In this document: positions 43,217-54,135 of the stretch, piece by piece
Position numbering within the stretch: the first letter of the stretch is position 1
Layout of the letters: each line of letters starts with the position of its first letter
NCBI GenBank assembly: GCA_011037195.1
Contig: JAAEAF010002738.1
Coordinates: 121,332 to 185,331, forward strand
Origin: Triatoma infestans
Taxonomy: Eukaryota; Arthropoda; Insecta; Hemiptera; Reduviidae
Direction: 5' to 3'
DNA: 64,000 nt
Position numbers and translations under genes: made by a program
Notes under the pieces: model-generated
The model's input: the letters and a program-made list of their open reading frames with translations, nothing else
What the model was told of the DNA's origin: nothing
Databases searched by the model: none

Positions 43217-43719
43217 CTGAAAACATTTTATGATATTATTTATACACTTGCTTTTTAGCAAGTATCAAACATTTTGCAATAATAGTTATATTTGACTGTA
43301 AGTGTGTCTGTTTGTTGCAATATTAAGCAAAAGCTGCTGTAGATATAAGATGAGAGATATATCTTCAGAGGTATCTCGCTAGATACCGTACTTACTAGGG
43401 AGAGAAATAGGAGAAACTCTCTTTTTTTTAATGTAATAAATTATGTATTGGCTTCTCATAACCACATGGCCAAATTCTGCTGTACTCATTTTTCCCTCTT
43501 CCCATGGTTACAGAATGAAACTTACAATAGAGGCATTCAATATGAATTGGAAGAAGCAAACAAAAGAACCGATAGTATAAAGTTGACTTTATTATTGTGG
43601 ACTAATAAATTACACTCATCGACTTCGTACTCCTCTCGCTTATTTTATTTTAGTTTTATTTATAAATTAAATTCCTTTTTTCCCCTTCCCTTTCTTCCCT
43701 CTTCATTTCTACTTCTTCT

Positions 43720-44715
43720 TACTCTAGTAAGAGGAATTATTGTGAACATGTCAGATATTCGATATCGAGTTTTCACCGGAAATACACGTTTTGAGGTCCT
43801 CTGAGTTAAAAAAAAATTGTTTTTAGAAAATGGTGTTATGTGTGTATGTATGTACTTATGTATGTTTGTACGTATTTGAACAGCATAGCTCAAAAACGAA
43901 AAATCGTATAAAGTTCAAAGTTGATATTCCGTTTAGGAGGTACCATCACCATGGGAAGTTATCTGTCAAAATTCCTCAACCGAAAATACCACATTACTGA
44001 ATGGTTTGTTCACTTTTTTTTTTGCAATTTTCTCATAAACAGCTTTATTGATTTTCTTTAATCTTGTTTTATAACAACACATACAAAAAGCCACAACTTT
44101 TACTTGAAATGTTTCTCCGGGAAAATTCATTTAAGAGCACCTTTTGAGGAGAGGTGGGGTTAGGTTTTCCTGTAAAGTGCTATTTCAGTTAATCGCACAA
44201 TTCTATCGTGTAAATAATATTAATTAGAATTAAATATGTTGTCGAAATTCCTAGTATTAAGTAAATCGGATGATCAGAAGTGCGTTTTTACAGTAATGTA
44301 TTTTTTAGTTTCCAGCTGTTTTCTCCAAAACGGCTCCAACGATTTTCTTTAAACTAAGTATGTGAACACTACCCACATAAAGCGCTACAAGTTTTATTTG
44401 TAACATTTCTCCGAGTAAATTCACTTTAGGGAGCTTTTTTGATAGAGGTTACTTTTTTCTAAAGTATTATTTTAGTTGATTATACAAGTACCAACTAAAT
44501 AAAATTACAAATAAATAGACTGCCGAAATTTTAGGTTTCAAAAAAAGTCGTTAGGAAATGCGTTTTTACTGAAACTTTTTTCTATTTGTTTCGCGATTTC
44601 CTCCATAAAAACAACGTCGAATTTTTTAAAATTTTGTATACTAATTATAAAATTAATTGACAATTACAATTTTGTAAACTGGAAAGTGTCTGAGTGTTTC
44701 TCAACATATATTTTT
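43720..44715. repeat. Modular ccggaagt repeat, diverged copy
   Basis: Same order as 15130-16265: ctctagtaagaggaattatt, gatatcgagttttcaccgga, a gtatgt-rich run, aacagcatagctcaaaaacg, three modules with gaaaatt...aggtggggttagg, and an end with gtctgagtgtttctc. Overlapping ORFs here are chance. Confidence 0.75.
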
Positions 44716-44974
44716 ATTCTAAACAGTAATTTAAATGCTGTCTTTTTCATGCTTTTTAAATGCTCTTTTTTTTCATATTTCTTTGTAAGCACACCTTACT
44801 CCATAAGCGTAAAGAAACTTCGTTCCAACATTTAACTCGTCTATTTGTTCTGTTTTAATATTTTTTTATTAATTAATATATTCCTGATTCATTTTCATTT
44901 TTTACTGTGACATATTCATTTTCCTATCAATTTTAATGTTTTTTTTTTTTTATCGTTATATCGTAATTATGAAG

Positions 44975-45070
44975 GAAAAGGATCGTGAGTTTCGGTCTTT
45001 TTTTTGAAAAAAATAAAAAAACCTCAATTCTTGCCAACGTTTCGACAAATATATTGTCTTTTTCAAGGCC
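44975..45070. repeat. Solo arm of the 28.9-kb fold-back family
   Basis: aaggatcgtgagtttcggtc followed by ttgccaacgtttcgacaaat and tattgtctttttcaagg, as in 28882-28972. No second arm is nearby. Confidence 0.75.
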
Positions 45071-45160
45071 TACAATATATAAATACAATAGGTTCTTTTT
45101 TGAAAGTCAAAATCAAAAACAAAAAACAGAAAGTAATAAATTTTATGGCGGTGTTCATCA

Positions 45161-46017
45161 GTGTTATGGCGGTATGTGGAGAAAATATCTTTAAAGACCA
45201 ATATGCGTGTTCAATTACAGCAAGATGAATCTTCTGAACGATTTGCAAAACAATTGTTAGATATTGGGAATGGTAACATGGAAATGGACGAATCCACACA
45301 CTGTATTACATTACCAGAAAACTTTTGTCACATTGTAAAATCCACTGATGAATTGATTGCCAAAGTTTTCCCAAATTTATCGCAGAATTATAAAAATTAT
45401 CAATGGATTAGTGAGCGTGCTATATTGGCAGCCAAAAACATTGATGTGAATTTAATAAACTGCACAATTCAAAATGAAATACCTGATGAAGAAACAACAT
45501 ATAAATCCATAGATACTGTTGTCAATCACGATGACTCAGTTAATTATCCAATAGTATTTTTAAATTCATTGGATCTACCAGGAATACCACCGCTATTTCA
45601 TCTTTGAAAATTGGTTCCCCAATCATCCTTCTACGAAATATAAATCCACCGCGACTATGCAATGGGACTAGGCTATCAGTAAAAAAATTAATGAATAACA
45701 TAATTGAGGCAACCATTTTAAATGGAAAACACCAAGGGGAACATGTACTACTACCACGCATTCCCATGATACCAACGGATACTCCATTTGAATTCAAACG
45801 TCTACAGTTTCCTGTACGACTAGCCTTTGCAATGACCATTAACAAAGCACAGGGACAATCATTGCAAGTATGTGGATTAAATTTGATAAATCCATGCTTC
45901 TCACATGGACAACTGTACGTTGGGTGTTCACGAGTTGGAAACCCATCAAATTTATTTGTTCTTGCACCAGATAGGAAAACAAAAAATGTTGTATATTTAC
46001 AAGCACTACTAAGATAA
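45161..46017 (+). pseudogene. Helitron helicase C-terminal fragment
   Basis: Rolling-circle Helitron transposons encode a Rep/Pif1-like helicase fusion. Here two overlapping frames (45161-45607 and 45604-46017) cover the helicase C-terminus: MRVQLQQDESSERFAKQLLD, NYKNYQWISERAILAAKN and NSLDLPG, then a frameshift into [40 protein letters not shown] and [13 protein letters not shown]. The TINKAQGQS and LYVxxSRV segments are helicase motifs V and VI. The Rep and N-terminal helicase regions are absent. Confidence 0.85.
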
Positions 46018-46171
46018 AGTTCACCATCATTCATCATTCATATGATGATATTTAATAATTACAAAATTATTGTTCAATTGAAATTCGTTTGCAATATTGT
46101 TTAATATCACAAGTAAAGAAGCATGTTTATTCTACCATCAACTATGCGGAACTTTATCTTAGTAGTGCTTG
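46000..46171. repeat. 22-bp inverted repeat across the Helitron end
   Basis: caagcactactaagataaag plus tt at 46000-46021 is perfectly inverted at 46150-46171. The left arm includes the last codons of the helicase frame, so a short inverted copy of its end follows it. Confidence 0.85.
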
Positions 46172-46193
46172 ACAAATAAATGAGCGGACAGAT

Positions 46194-46418
46194 ATGGCGT
46201 TTGAGTTCAAACGAATTAAATTTCTAATACACCTTGCGTTCGCTATGACTATCAATAAAGGGCAAAGACAATCTTTGCAAGTGTGCGGTTTGAATTTAGA
46301 AAACGAATGCTTCTCTCATGGGCAATTATGTGTCGCAGCTCCAGAGTCGGTCATCCTTTATGTTTATGCAGAAAACGGACAAAAAAAAAATGTAGTCCAT
46401 TCACTAGCTTTACAATAA
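46194..46418 (+). pseudogene. Second, different Helitron helicase fragment
   Basis: [20 protein letters not shown] and [20 protein letters not shown] repeat the last part of the preceding fragment with many substitutions; the region of motif VI is frameshifted (CVAAPESV). It is a distinct, older copy in tandem with the first. Confidence 0.75.
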
Positions 46419-47390
46419 CAAGAGACTTATAGTTAAAAACATTTTTTTCCTTTCCTTTCAGATCACAGCAACGCAAAGTAGGGTATTAACTTGAATGGTT
46501 TGTTTTCTTGCTGAATCTATGTTAACTATAATACTCCTATTTACTTCCCTAATAATTAAAATCAGATTGAGCCACAGCGATAAAAAATGAGCGTTATAAA
46601 ATATTAATATATAACAAAATATAAAGACCATATTATAAAAACAATATGCATGTATAAAACTTAAAACAAAAATGAAAGCAAAATAAAAAATTAAAATCTT
46701 AATTATGGACAAAAACCAATATAGAAGTTATATTTAAAAATGGGGAGCAAATATCATTTTTCATTTTCAACAGCACTTTCACTTGGCGCTTAGCTGAAAA
46801 CGCAGAATCGTGGTTACCAGTGCTGAGAGACCCATAGCTTAGCCCTTATCGGATGACAAGGGATGAGGGGAAATAAGACTACGGAAATAAATCTTATGTG
46901 CTTGTAACTCTTGAGTCTTGATCCATACAACTGATCTTGCTGCTTCACTATACTGCGTCGAAATACGTTACTGTTACTAGTTCTGTGGCCTGGCTAGTTT
47001 GACCGCCTACTCCTAGTTCCCGCCACTTTTCCGGCAAGGAGGTAATTAATAATCGTCCTTTTCTTCGCCTGGCAGGGCTCGCTCTAGGGGCGGGCAACCC
47101 GGACATTTGTCCGGAGCGCCATTTTGGCTGTAAGTGTGGGAAAAATATTTTTATACTCAAATTTCACTAATCGATTTTTTCGATCGCTAAAAAATTATAG
47201 TACGTAGCGTGTTTGTATTGTTTATGTCTTAAAGCTAAAAATATTTACATTATTATTGAAAAATTATAGCAGAATTTGTAAAGGATGATGCTTGAACTTG
47301 TTTGAACAAGCATATACTTCTCTGAACAGAATTGCATTAGCACGCAAACAGAATGCTGCTTCAGCTTGTGTTTGAACATGCATAGACTTG
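46419..47390. other. Unassigned sequence
   Basis: Mostly AT-rich. A GC-richer stretch at about 46950-47120 has no recognised gene. Overlapping open frames have no family features. Confidence 0.4.
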
Positions 47391-47404
47391 CTTAAAAAAA
47401 TATA

Positions 47405-48300
47405 TACAATGCTGGTAAAAAGTTTGGATCACCTAGAATAAAAATGTATTATATTTATTTTTGTAAATTTAATGATTTGTTTTGAATGAAATAAAATTTC
47501 AGTAATTCAAAAATGTTATATTTAATCTATATACAATAATATAAGCGACAACAAATTCATTATAAAGTATAAGTAAATCTTTCCCAAAAATAAATTTCGA
47601 CTAAACAGCTTTTTCATCAAAGTGACCACCTCTCCGCTTAAGTACTTCACTTATAATTCTAGGCATTCTCTCAATCAATTTATTGATTGTTTCGAATTCA
47701 ATATTACTCCACACGCTGTACAGTATCTGCCACAGTGCATCTGGAGAATTAGGGCACTTGATACGAACTTTTCCATCTAGCTGATCCCATAATCCCAAAA
47801 GTTACATTGGGTTCAAGATCGGGGATTGCGAAGGCCAGACCATAATAACACATATTTTTCATATTCTTTTTCCTTAAGGTATTGTCTACATAATTTGGAA
47901 ATATGTTTAGGGTCACTGTCCTGTTGCATAATGATTTTTTCCCCAATCAATCGCTGATCGCATGGTAAGACGTGATTTTCCAAAATGCTTTTATAATTTT
48001 TTTTTTTCATTATCCCGTCAATACGGACGAGATCGCCAATTCCATAGCCTGAAAAACATCCCCAAACCATGACCAAGCCCTCTCTTGCATAACAGTGAGC
48101 ACTATGCATTGTGGATGTAGTTTTTCTGAGCAGAAAGGTTCCTCCACCTTTCACTGTGAAGTCTTTGTATTTCAAGCCCACTCTGAACGTTTCTTCTTCT
48201 TTGCACCCTTTAATAATGGTTTTAGCGTTGCAACTCTTCGTTGCATTCTTCGTTTGACGAAGTCGCTTTTAACAGTTGAGACACTAAAATAACTGATAAC
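47405..48300 (-). pseudogene. Tc1-like transposon remnant
   Basis: On the reverse strand, fragments of a Tc1-type DDE transposase in order: VMVWGCFSGYGIGDLVRIDG (about 48090-48030), IMQQDSDPKHISKLC (about 47930), LLWSGLRNPR and, after a frame change, WDQLDGKVRIKCPNSPDAL (about 47790-47740). The second catalytic Asp is in QQDSDPKH. The third region (normally SPDLNPIE) is damaged. The segment acaatgctggtaaaaagttt near 47407 looks like a Tc1-type terminal repeat; the opposite end was not found. Confidence 0.75.
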
Positions 48301-50140
48301 TGATGAAGTCCAGAAAATAAAACTTTTGAGACAAACAAATAATGCGAAAAATAAGATTCAAATAAAGAAAATAATTATATTCCTAGTCAAAATGATGCTC
48401 TGTTGACAAAGTCTGCATTTTCCTTCATAGTCTCGATTTGACATCGCTAAATTTATTTAGTCTACTGCCGCGATTTAGGAAAAAGAAATCTGGTATAAAA
48501 CAATCACCCTTCATTCCTTTATTGTATATATATTGTATAATTCATTTGTAAATAAACGGTTAGTGGACATGTATTACAGATAAATAATGAAGGTGAGGAT
48601 TATACTATTTACCTAAATAAAATTACATTGTATGATATAGCAAGCTCTCTATCAATCCAGTAGCAATCCTTATGACGGCAATTTGCAGGATAGAACACCC
48701 CTCACAATTATTTGGAAGAATATTTTAAATCGGTATTAAATATAATAAATACATGTAACTCATTAAGACAGAAAATAACTTAATTAATTTTAGAGTCACA
48801 GTTAGCCCCCTTTAACAAATAATTGAATAATTAATAAAAGACATAAAAAAAGATAGACTAAGGAATAAATATAAAATTTTTCTTTTTTCTAACTGCTTTA
48901 AGAATGTAACTGTTGGAGATGAAGTTTATACTAAAAAAAAATAGGACCATTCTTATAAAACAAACAAAAAAATACAAATTTTTATATTTTAGTTGAAATA
49001 AAATAGAAACGAATAAAATTAACGTTTCTGAATTGATCGCCAGGACACAGCACTTACTTAATATAGAATTTGTAGTAGTTCAAATAATTGCAGCTAGAAA
49101 GCATAAGCCTCCAGATATACAGAATTGTAGTTCCAAAATTTGCCACCCGATCGCAGCGCCATCCTCTGATGTAAAAAATTTTTCAAAAGTTTAAAATTCG
49201 TCTTGGGATGAAGGGACGGGAAGTGGTTAGCGTAATAGACTCTCAAAAATCTTTGGAAGTAGCGATACCTAGTGACAAACTATATAACTATAATTAAAAT
49301 TGATTTCTCAGTAGGTGTTGTTATCTGGTGGCCATGTTTATAACTACAAATATACTAATTTCAATTATTTACTTCACTAATTAGGAAACAAAAAAAAATC
49401 TGGTCGCAAACATTCACACAAGTTTCTCTTACTCCAGTTTTCAAAATTGTAATCGACAAACTTTATAGTTAGTATACCTAATTTAATAAAATTCGTCTGT
49501 GTTTTTATGGAGAAAATCACAAAAACTGAAAAAATTACTTAGATGTACATTATAATTGAAAAAAAAAAAACGTACACTTAATTTTTAAACTAGAAATAAA
49601 TGTCATATTTATTAATAATCATGTTAATAAAGTTCAAATATTTATTTATTTTTTTTTCTGCATTATATTTCTTTCGCAAACTATTAAGATAATTCTTGTC
49701 ATATTATTTGCCAAGATATTTTTCTGGAATAATGCTTAATATGATATTTTTCCCTCCTTTCTTTTTCAGGAGAGGGCTCAGATTTTTTACATTTGTTTTA
49801 CAGCCAGAAGCTATAGAGGGCTGCGAATATTAATATTATCGTATGTAATAACTTATGTATACACAATGATAAATTGAGAATAAGAATATTGAAGGATACA
49901 TTCAAATAGTAATCCATCCTATATAATCATTATTTTTATAAGCTTTTATATGTTACTACCAACATACAGTTCAAGAACTTTTATCTAAATCTTGTCAATA
50001 AAATTTATGGACTAATTTTATTTGTTGGTATTTGATTGAATATTGTATTTGATACATTTTTGAAAGCAGCTTCAAAATCTCTTGAAATGGCTGGTTCAAT
50101 TGCTTGAAACATTTCTTGAGAAATTTCATTCAATATTTAT
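48301..50140. other. Mostly unassigned, with a fragment of the modular repeat
   Basis: At 49390-49560 a piece of the ccggaagt-type repeat is seen (cattcacacaagtttctctt, ttactccagttttcaaaatt). Otherwise AT-rich with no exon or element that I could name. Confidence 0.5.
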
Positions 50141-50650
50141 TTATTTATTGCCTAAAGAAACAATACATTTCTGTAGCAAGAGATTGACCTCTGCTGAAAG
50201 CTGGATAAAAAATACAAACATTACAAGAAGAAACATTAAAGCTTAATCTTCAAAGTAATAAAATAATATTAAATACTTGGTTAATAAAGTAGATAGTAAC
50301 AATGGTTTAAATTGACTTTATTATTTATACAAATTATTTTAGGGAAGGAGTTTGAGGGATCTCCTCGTAGGTATTCTATAATACCTTTACAAACCTATGT
50401 ATATCTTTCCTTCAAAGCCTAAAATAGATATAAAATAAAATAAGTGGTTTAACTTTTCTTTATTTTCTATATCTAGTAAGTTAGCAAAAACATAAGAACT
50501 GTATGGAGGTAAGTACCTATTTAACAACCTCCTTCCCATACATTTATAATAAGGGCATTCCAAAATAAAGTGCATAATACTATCATTTTTGCCCACCCTA
50601 CAAGTAAAGCAACTCTTTTAGGATAAATAAATGGGCTATTCCATTATAAA
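50140..50650 (-). pseudogene. LINE 3' end fragment
   Basis: Reverse strand, 50620-50387: a Cys/His C-terminal segment (RVG..KNDSIMHFILECPYY) followed by LLDIENKEKLNHLFYFI, parallel in layout to the LINE pieces at 10.4 kb (SILDIDSIDKLNCVYLYI) and 57.7 kb. A frame change occurs inside the finger. The 3' UTR runs to about 50140. Confidence 0.7.
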
Positions 50651-52561
50651 AAATCCTGGGATGACCATCACGCTACTCTAATTTGAGCTATCAATCTGGT
50701 TTTAATGATATTGCACCTAATATTTACATATGAACTACGATTAGCCAAGGGACATATCAATCTATAGTGGATGTTATATGAAGGGTTGAGTACTTCATTG
50801 ACGTCAGTTTAGAGAAAGATTTTTTAAGTTATTACAGACCACGACCGCATGCTGCGCCTCCCAGATGTCCTGCGCCCCTATTAGAATAAAGCATTTCTCT
50901 CACAAGTGCCATCTAGTCAAAAGGAATGTCAGAACCATCCAAAAGCTTCACAAGTCTTCTATAGCAAATCTTCAGAGGTGAGCTGCTTTACATCGATAAA
51001 ATCTTCAGCCAGAATCTTATAGATTTATTAAAAATATTGGTTTTCACTTGCCGTCATTCAACGTCCAACGAACGAAACTATTGGGGACTTGTCGTTACAG
51101 ATTTAAGAGCAACTTTAAGATTTTCAATTGGACACGATGGACTATAGTGAAGTAGTTCAAGGCCCAATATTTTAACTGATCCCAAACTTCTGATCGGTAT
51201 GTATATATTTTTGAGGGGCGGCAATTTGTCTTTTTGTCCGGGCGACGTAACAAAAAGACAAATTTAGAGAGGGCGCTGCGCCTGGCGAACTAATAACTGC
51301 TTCTACAAGGAGGGCACCATTATTTCTTGTCACTAAAACTATTTTTCGCTGCCCAGTTGAATTGTTAAACCGTTGTAATGGAGTTTATTTAGGTGTTTTT
51401 GATTCTTTCATCGTTTAAGTGTGGCATTTAGTAAAAGAAGTGCTGTGTTTGTTTACTGACTTTTATCATCAGTTACAGCCTTATTTATGATACAATTTAT
51501 CATTTAATTAATTCGTTTGGTGTCTATTAAGGGCCCTTACAGTTGTGATGACAATTAACTCAACCAACCTCAGGCAGCGTCAAAGCTAGCGGATGCACAT
51601 TGCTCATATTAACTTTTGTAGCCATCTGTGAGTAAAGATAATTTTCCTGTCTTTCCCATCCTTTAAATCTATAACTTACCATTAAATTTTAGATATTATA
51701 GGCTGGCAGATGCTACTTGGGCAGTACACGAAATAACCCATAAAGGTAACTTACCGTATTCTGTTAACGCCTTAGTATCATTTTAATACTGATATGTAAT
51801 ACTAAATTTTTACCTTTACCTTAAGGTAGGTGTCTCTTGACTGTCTACTCAAATCATATGTTCCGGTTGTACGTAATCTACTCACCATAGAGAACAGTTT
51901 CTTCATCCTATTTAATGAAGTGTGTGAGAGGCTGTAACATTCCTAGACAAGTACATTTCTTATTTGTGTCAGTAAATCATACTACAGGTACCCTTGTACC
52001 TTACTTGGTTCTGGATTGTCTCAAGCTCAATGTGGGAGTTCTTTCTCTCTGAATATTGTAATATTCATTCGTTCGTTTGCAAACAGATTCACCAGGTTCT
52101 ACAATAACTCCGACTTATTTGACAACATCTTCTGACCAGCATCCTCATGGACAGCTCTGGAAGGGTTTACCTTCGGACAAACGGTGCGATTCTCAGAGCT
52201 TACACACTAGTCAATGAGTGTTTTCAATCCAGTTATGAGGCGGAAGGACTGGGGAGCAAGATCTCTCACCAGAGTTCCAGCAGTGTTCTACTTTCCCAGT
52301 AACCAGGTTATGTTACAGGATGAATTTATCTACTGGACTGAAAATACACTACATTTATTATTTTAATTTTGTTCTTTTATGAAGCCTTTATGTGCACTTT
52401 ATCTATTATGTGCACATTATGTATACAGATGTAAAACAAACAAAAAAATCATTTTAGGTTGTCTTTTTTAGAGTGTGCAGAGTCATTTGTTAAAAATACT
52501 ACACTAATCAGAAATATTCAAACGGGTTACATCCATAGAAGAAGCTGTGCCCTCCACATAA
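50651..52561. other. Unassigned spacer sequence
   Basis: No long open frames or known element. It contains a short perfect hairpin at 51223-51264. Confidence 0.45.
51223..51264. repeat. 15-bp perfect hairpin
   Basis: aatttgtctttttgt and its inverse acaaaaagacaaatt enclose a 12-base GC-rich loop (ccgggcgacgta). Confidence 0.85.
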
Positions 52562-52576
52562 TAATAAGAGTTGGGA

Positions 52577-52829
52577 GGGGGAGGGATTAGCTAAGTGGTT
52601 AGCGCGTTGGACTCCCACGCGGAGGTCCCGGGTTCGAGTCCAGTGCTCATAATCTGCCTTAGATTTTTTCTTCCTAGGAACCTCTACAGTTCACTGTTCG
52701 GTGATGGACAGTGTAGTCTGTAGCGAGAGAACACTGCCCGGACGCCGGCAGTGCACTGAGAAGACTCCGGGCGCTAATGACCATAGATGTTGAAGCGCCT
52801 TAAATTAAAAAAAAAAATAATAATAATAG
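52577..52829 (+). mobile_element. SINE-A, full length
   Basis: + strand copy: a tRNA-like head with ggattagctaagtggttagc and gggttcgagtcc, a body with ccggacgccggcagtgcact, and an A-rich tail. A 15-bp direct repeat, taataagagttggga, lies at 52562-52576 and 52830-52844. The target itself looks like the start of another SINE-A (ggattagctcagttgaatgc at 52843). It is the best-preserved copy in the window. Confidence 0.85.
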
Positions 52830-52896
52830 TAATAAGAGTTGGGATTAGCTCAGTTGAATGCTAGCTGGACTACTGTCCAAAAAATAGTTAACTCAC

Positions 52897-53002
52897 CCAT
52901 CTGCAATATCGTCGAGAAGTGAATTAACTATTTTGTTAGCGCCGCCAAGGCCAAAACCAAGAATTACTATGCGATCACACAAAAAATGTGATTGTTGTCT
53001 CT
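52897..53002 (-). other. Candidate coding exon, possibly start of a FAS ketosynthase
   Basis: On the reverse strand an open segment between a pyrimidine-rich acceptor (ctatatag) and a strong donor (gtgagt) encodes CDRIVILGFGLGGANKIV followed by NSLLDDIADG. The I-V-I-x-G-F-x-G start and the downstream acidic helix loosely resemble the N-terminus of animal FAS ketosynthase domains, and the position (1.1 kb past the FAS-B stop, same strand as the FAS-C exon) would suit a first coding exon of FAS-C. The similarity is weak and about three residues short, so this is only a lead. Confidence 0.2.
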
Positions 53003-54135
53003 CTATATAGTAATGCAAAGAATAAAAGGTGATAGGCCAACCTATCTTTGGTCTAGATCATCCCTATGGAAAGTTCAAATTCTTCCTTCCCATAAAAGTT
53101 CAATTTCATCCTTTCGAAGAGTGGTGATTCCCATTGCAATTAGTGCTTCTACTTTATTGATTTCACATTGGTCTACATTATATAGATCAGAACATTTGTT
53201 GCAACTTGTCTGACCATTATACTGGCTGCTCGTATTTCCATACGGGAGGTAATTAGATGTAGCATATATGAGGATTCTTTGACTTCACTCCAAGGTATAA
53301 ATTGACATACCTCAGAAGTTTCTGATTATTAAATGTCTAATAACAATTTTCAGAGTTTTATTTTCGGATATTTTATGAATTCTTTCTTCATTTAGTCCCC
53401 AAAATTTGCTTACTACTGTGGTTAAGCAAATACATTGCCGCTTCCGATGTTTCAGTTAAAATTTCCATTCGTATGCAAATTATAATCCTTGTTGCATAGA
53501 TAATAATAACTGCAGGAAATCTCGAGGAGCGGTCAATAAAAATTACACTTTTTTAAAAACTTTTCCAACATTTCGACAAATTTATTGTCTTCTTCAGGGA
53601 TAAAATAAAAAATAACAAGTTAATTGGGGTTACTTATACTTTTCATTAAACACACAAAACACAAAATATATACTAAACAAAACTTGATATGACAGAAAGA
53701 GTTGCTTATGTAATGAGCTATATCATCAGAAATGAAGGTGTGTAGTAGATGAAGAGGTAATTAAAAAGTGTTCACCCTCCTGTATATGGTATATAATTCT
53801 TTGGTTTCTTTCTTAAATCGTCCAAAAAAAAAAAACCGTTTTGCTAACAAGATCTAAGTATATATGGATCTAATAAATGGAAAATGAAAATTAGAGTAGG
53901 AAGCAAAAAGTCACTAAAACGACTTTGCATTTGGAAAGGAACATAAAACTCATTTAGGTAACTGAATAGAAGGAATTTAAAAGAATAATATATATATATA
54001 TTTAGTAAACAATTACTTCCAATAACAATAATCGATCATATCATGTAAGTTTAAATTATACTAACAACAATGAATGAAATCAGCAAGAATATTATTAAAA
54101 TTGATTGTATGTGGAAAGACGCTAAACTGCTTCGT

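Noticed and set aside
46948..47160. Short ORF in a GC-richer stretch
   Set aside because: No conserved motif or repeat partner could be established.
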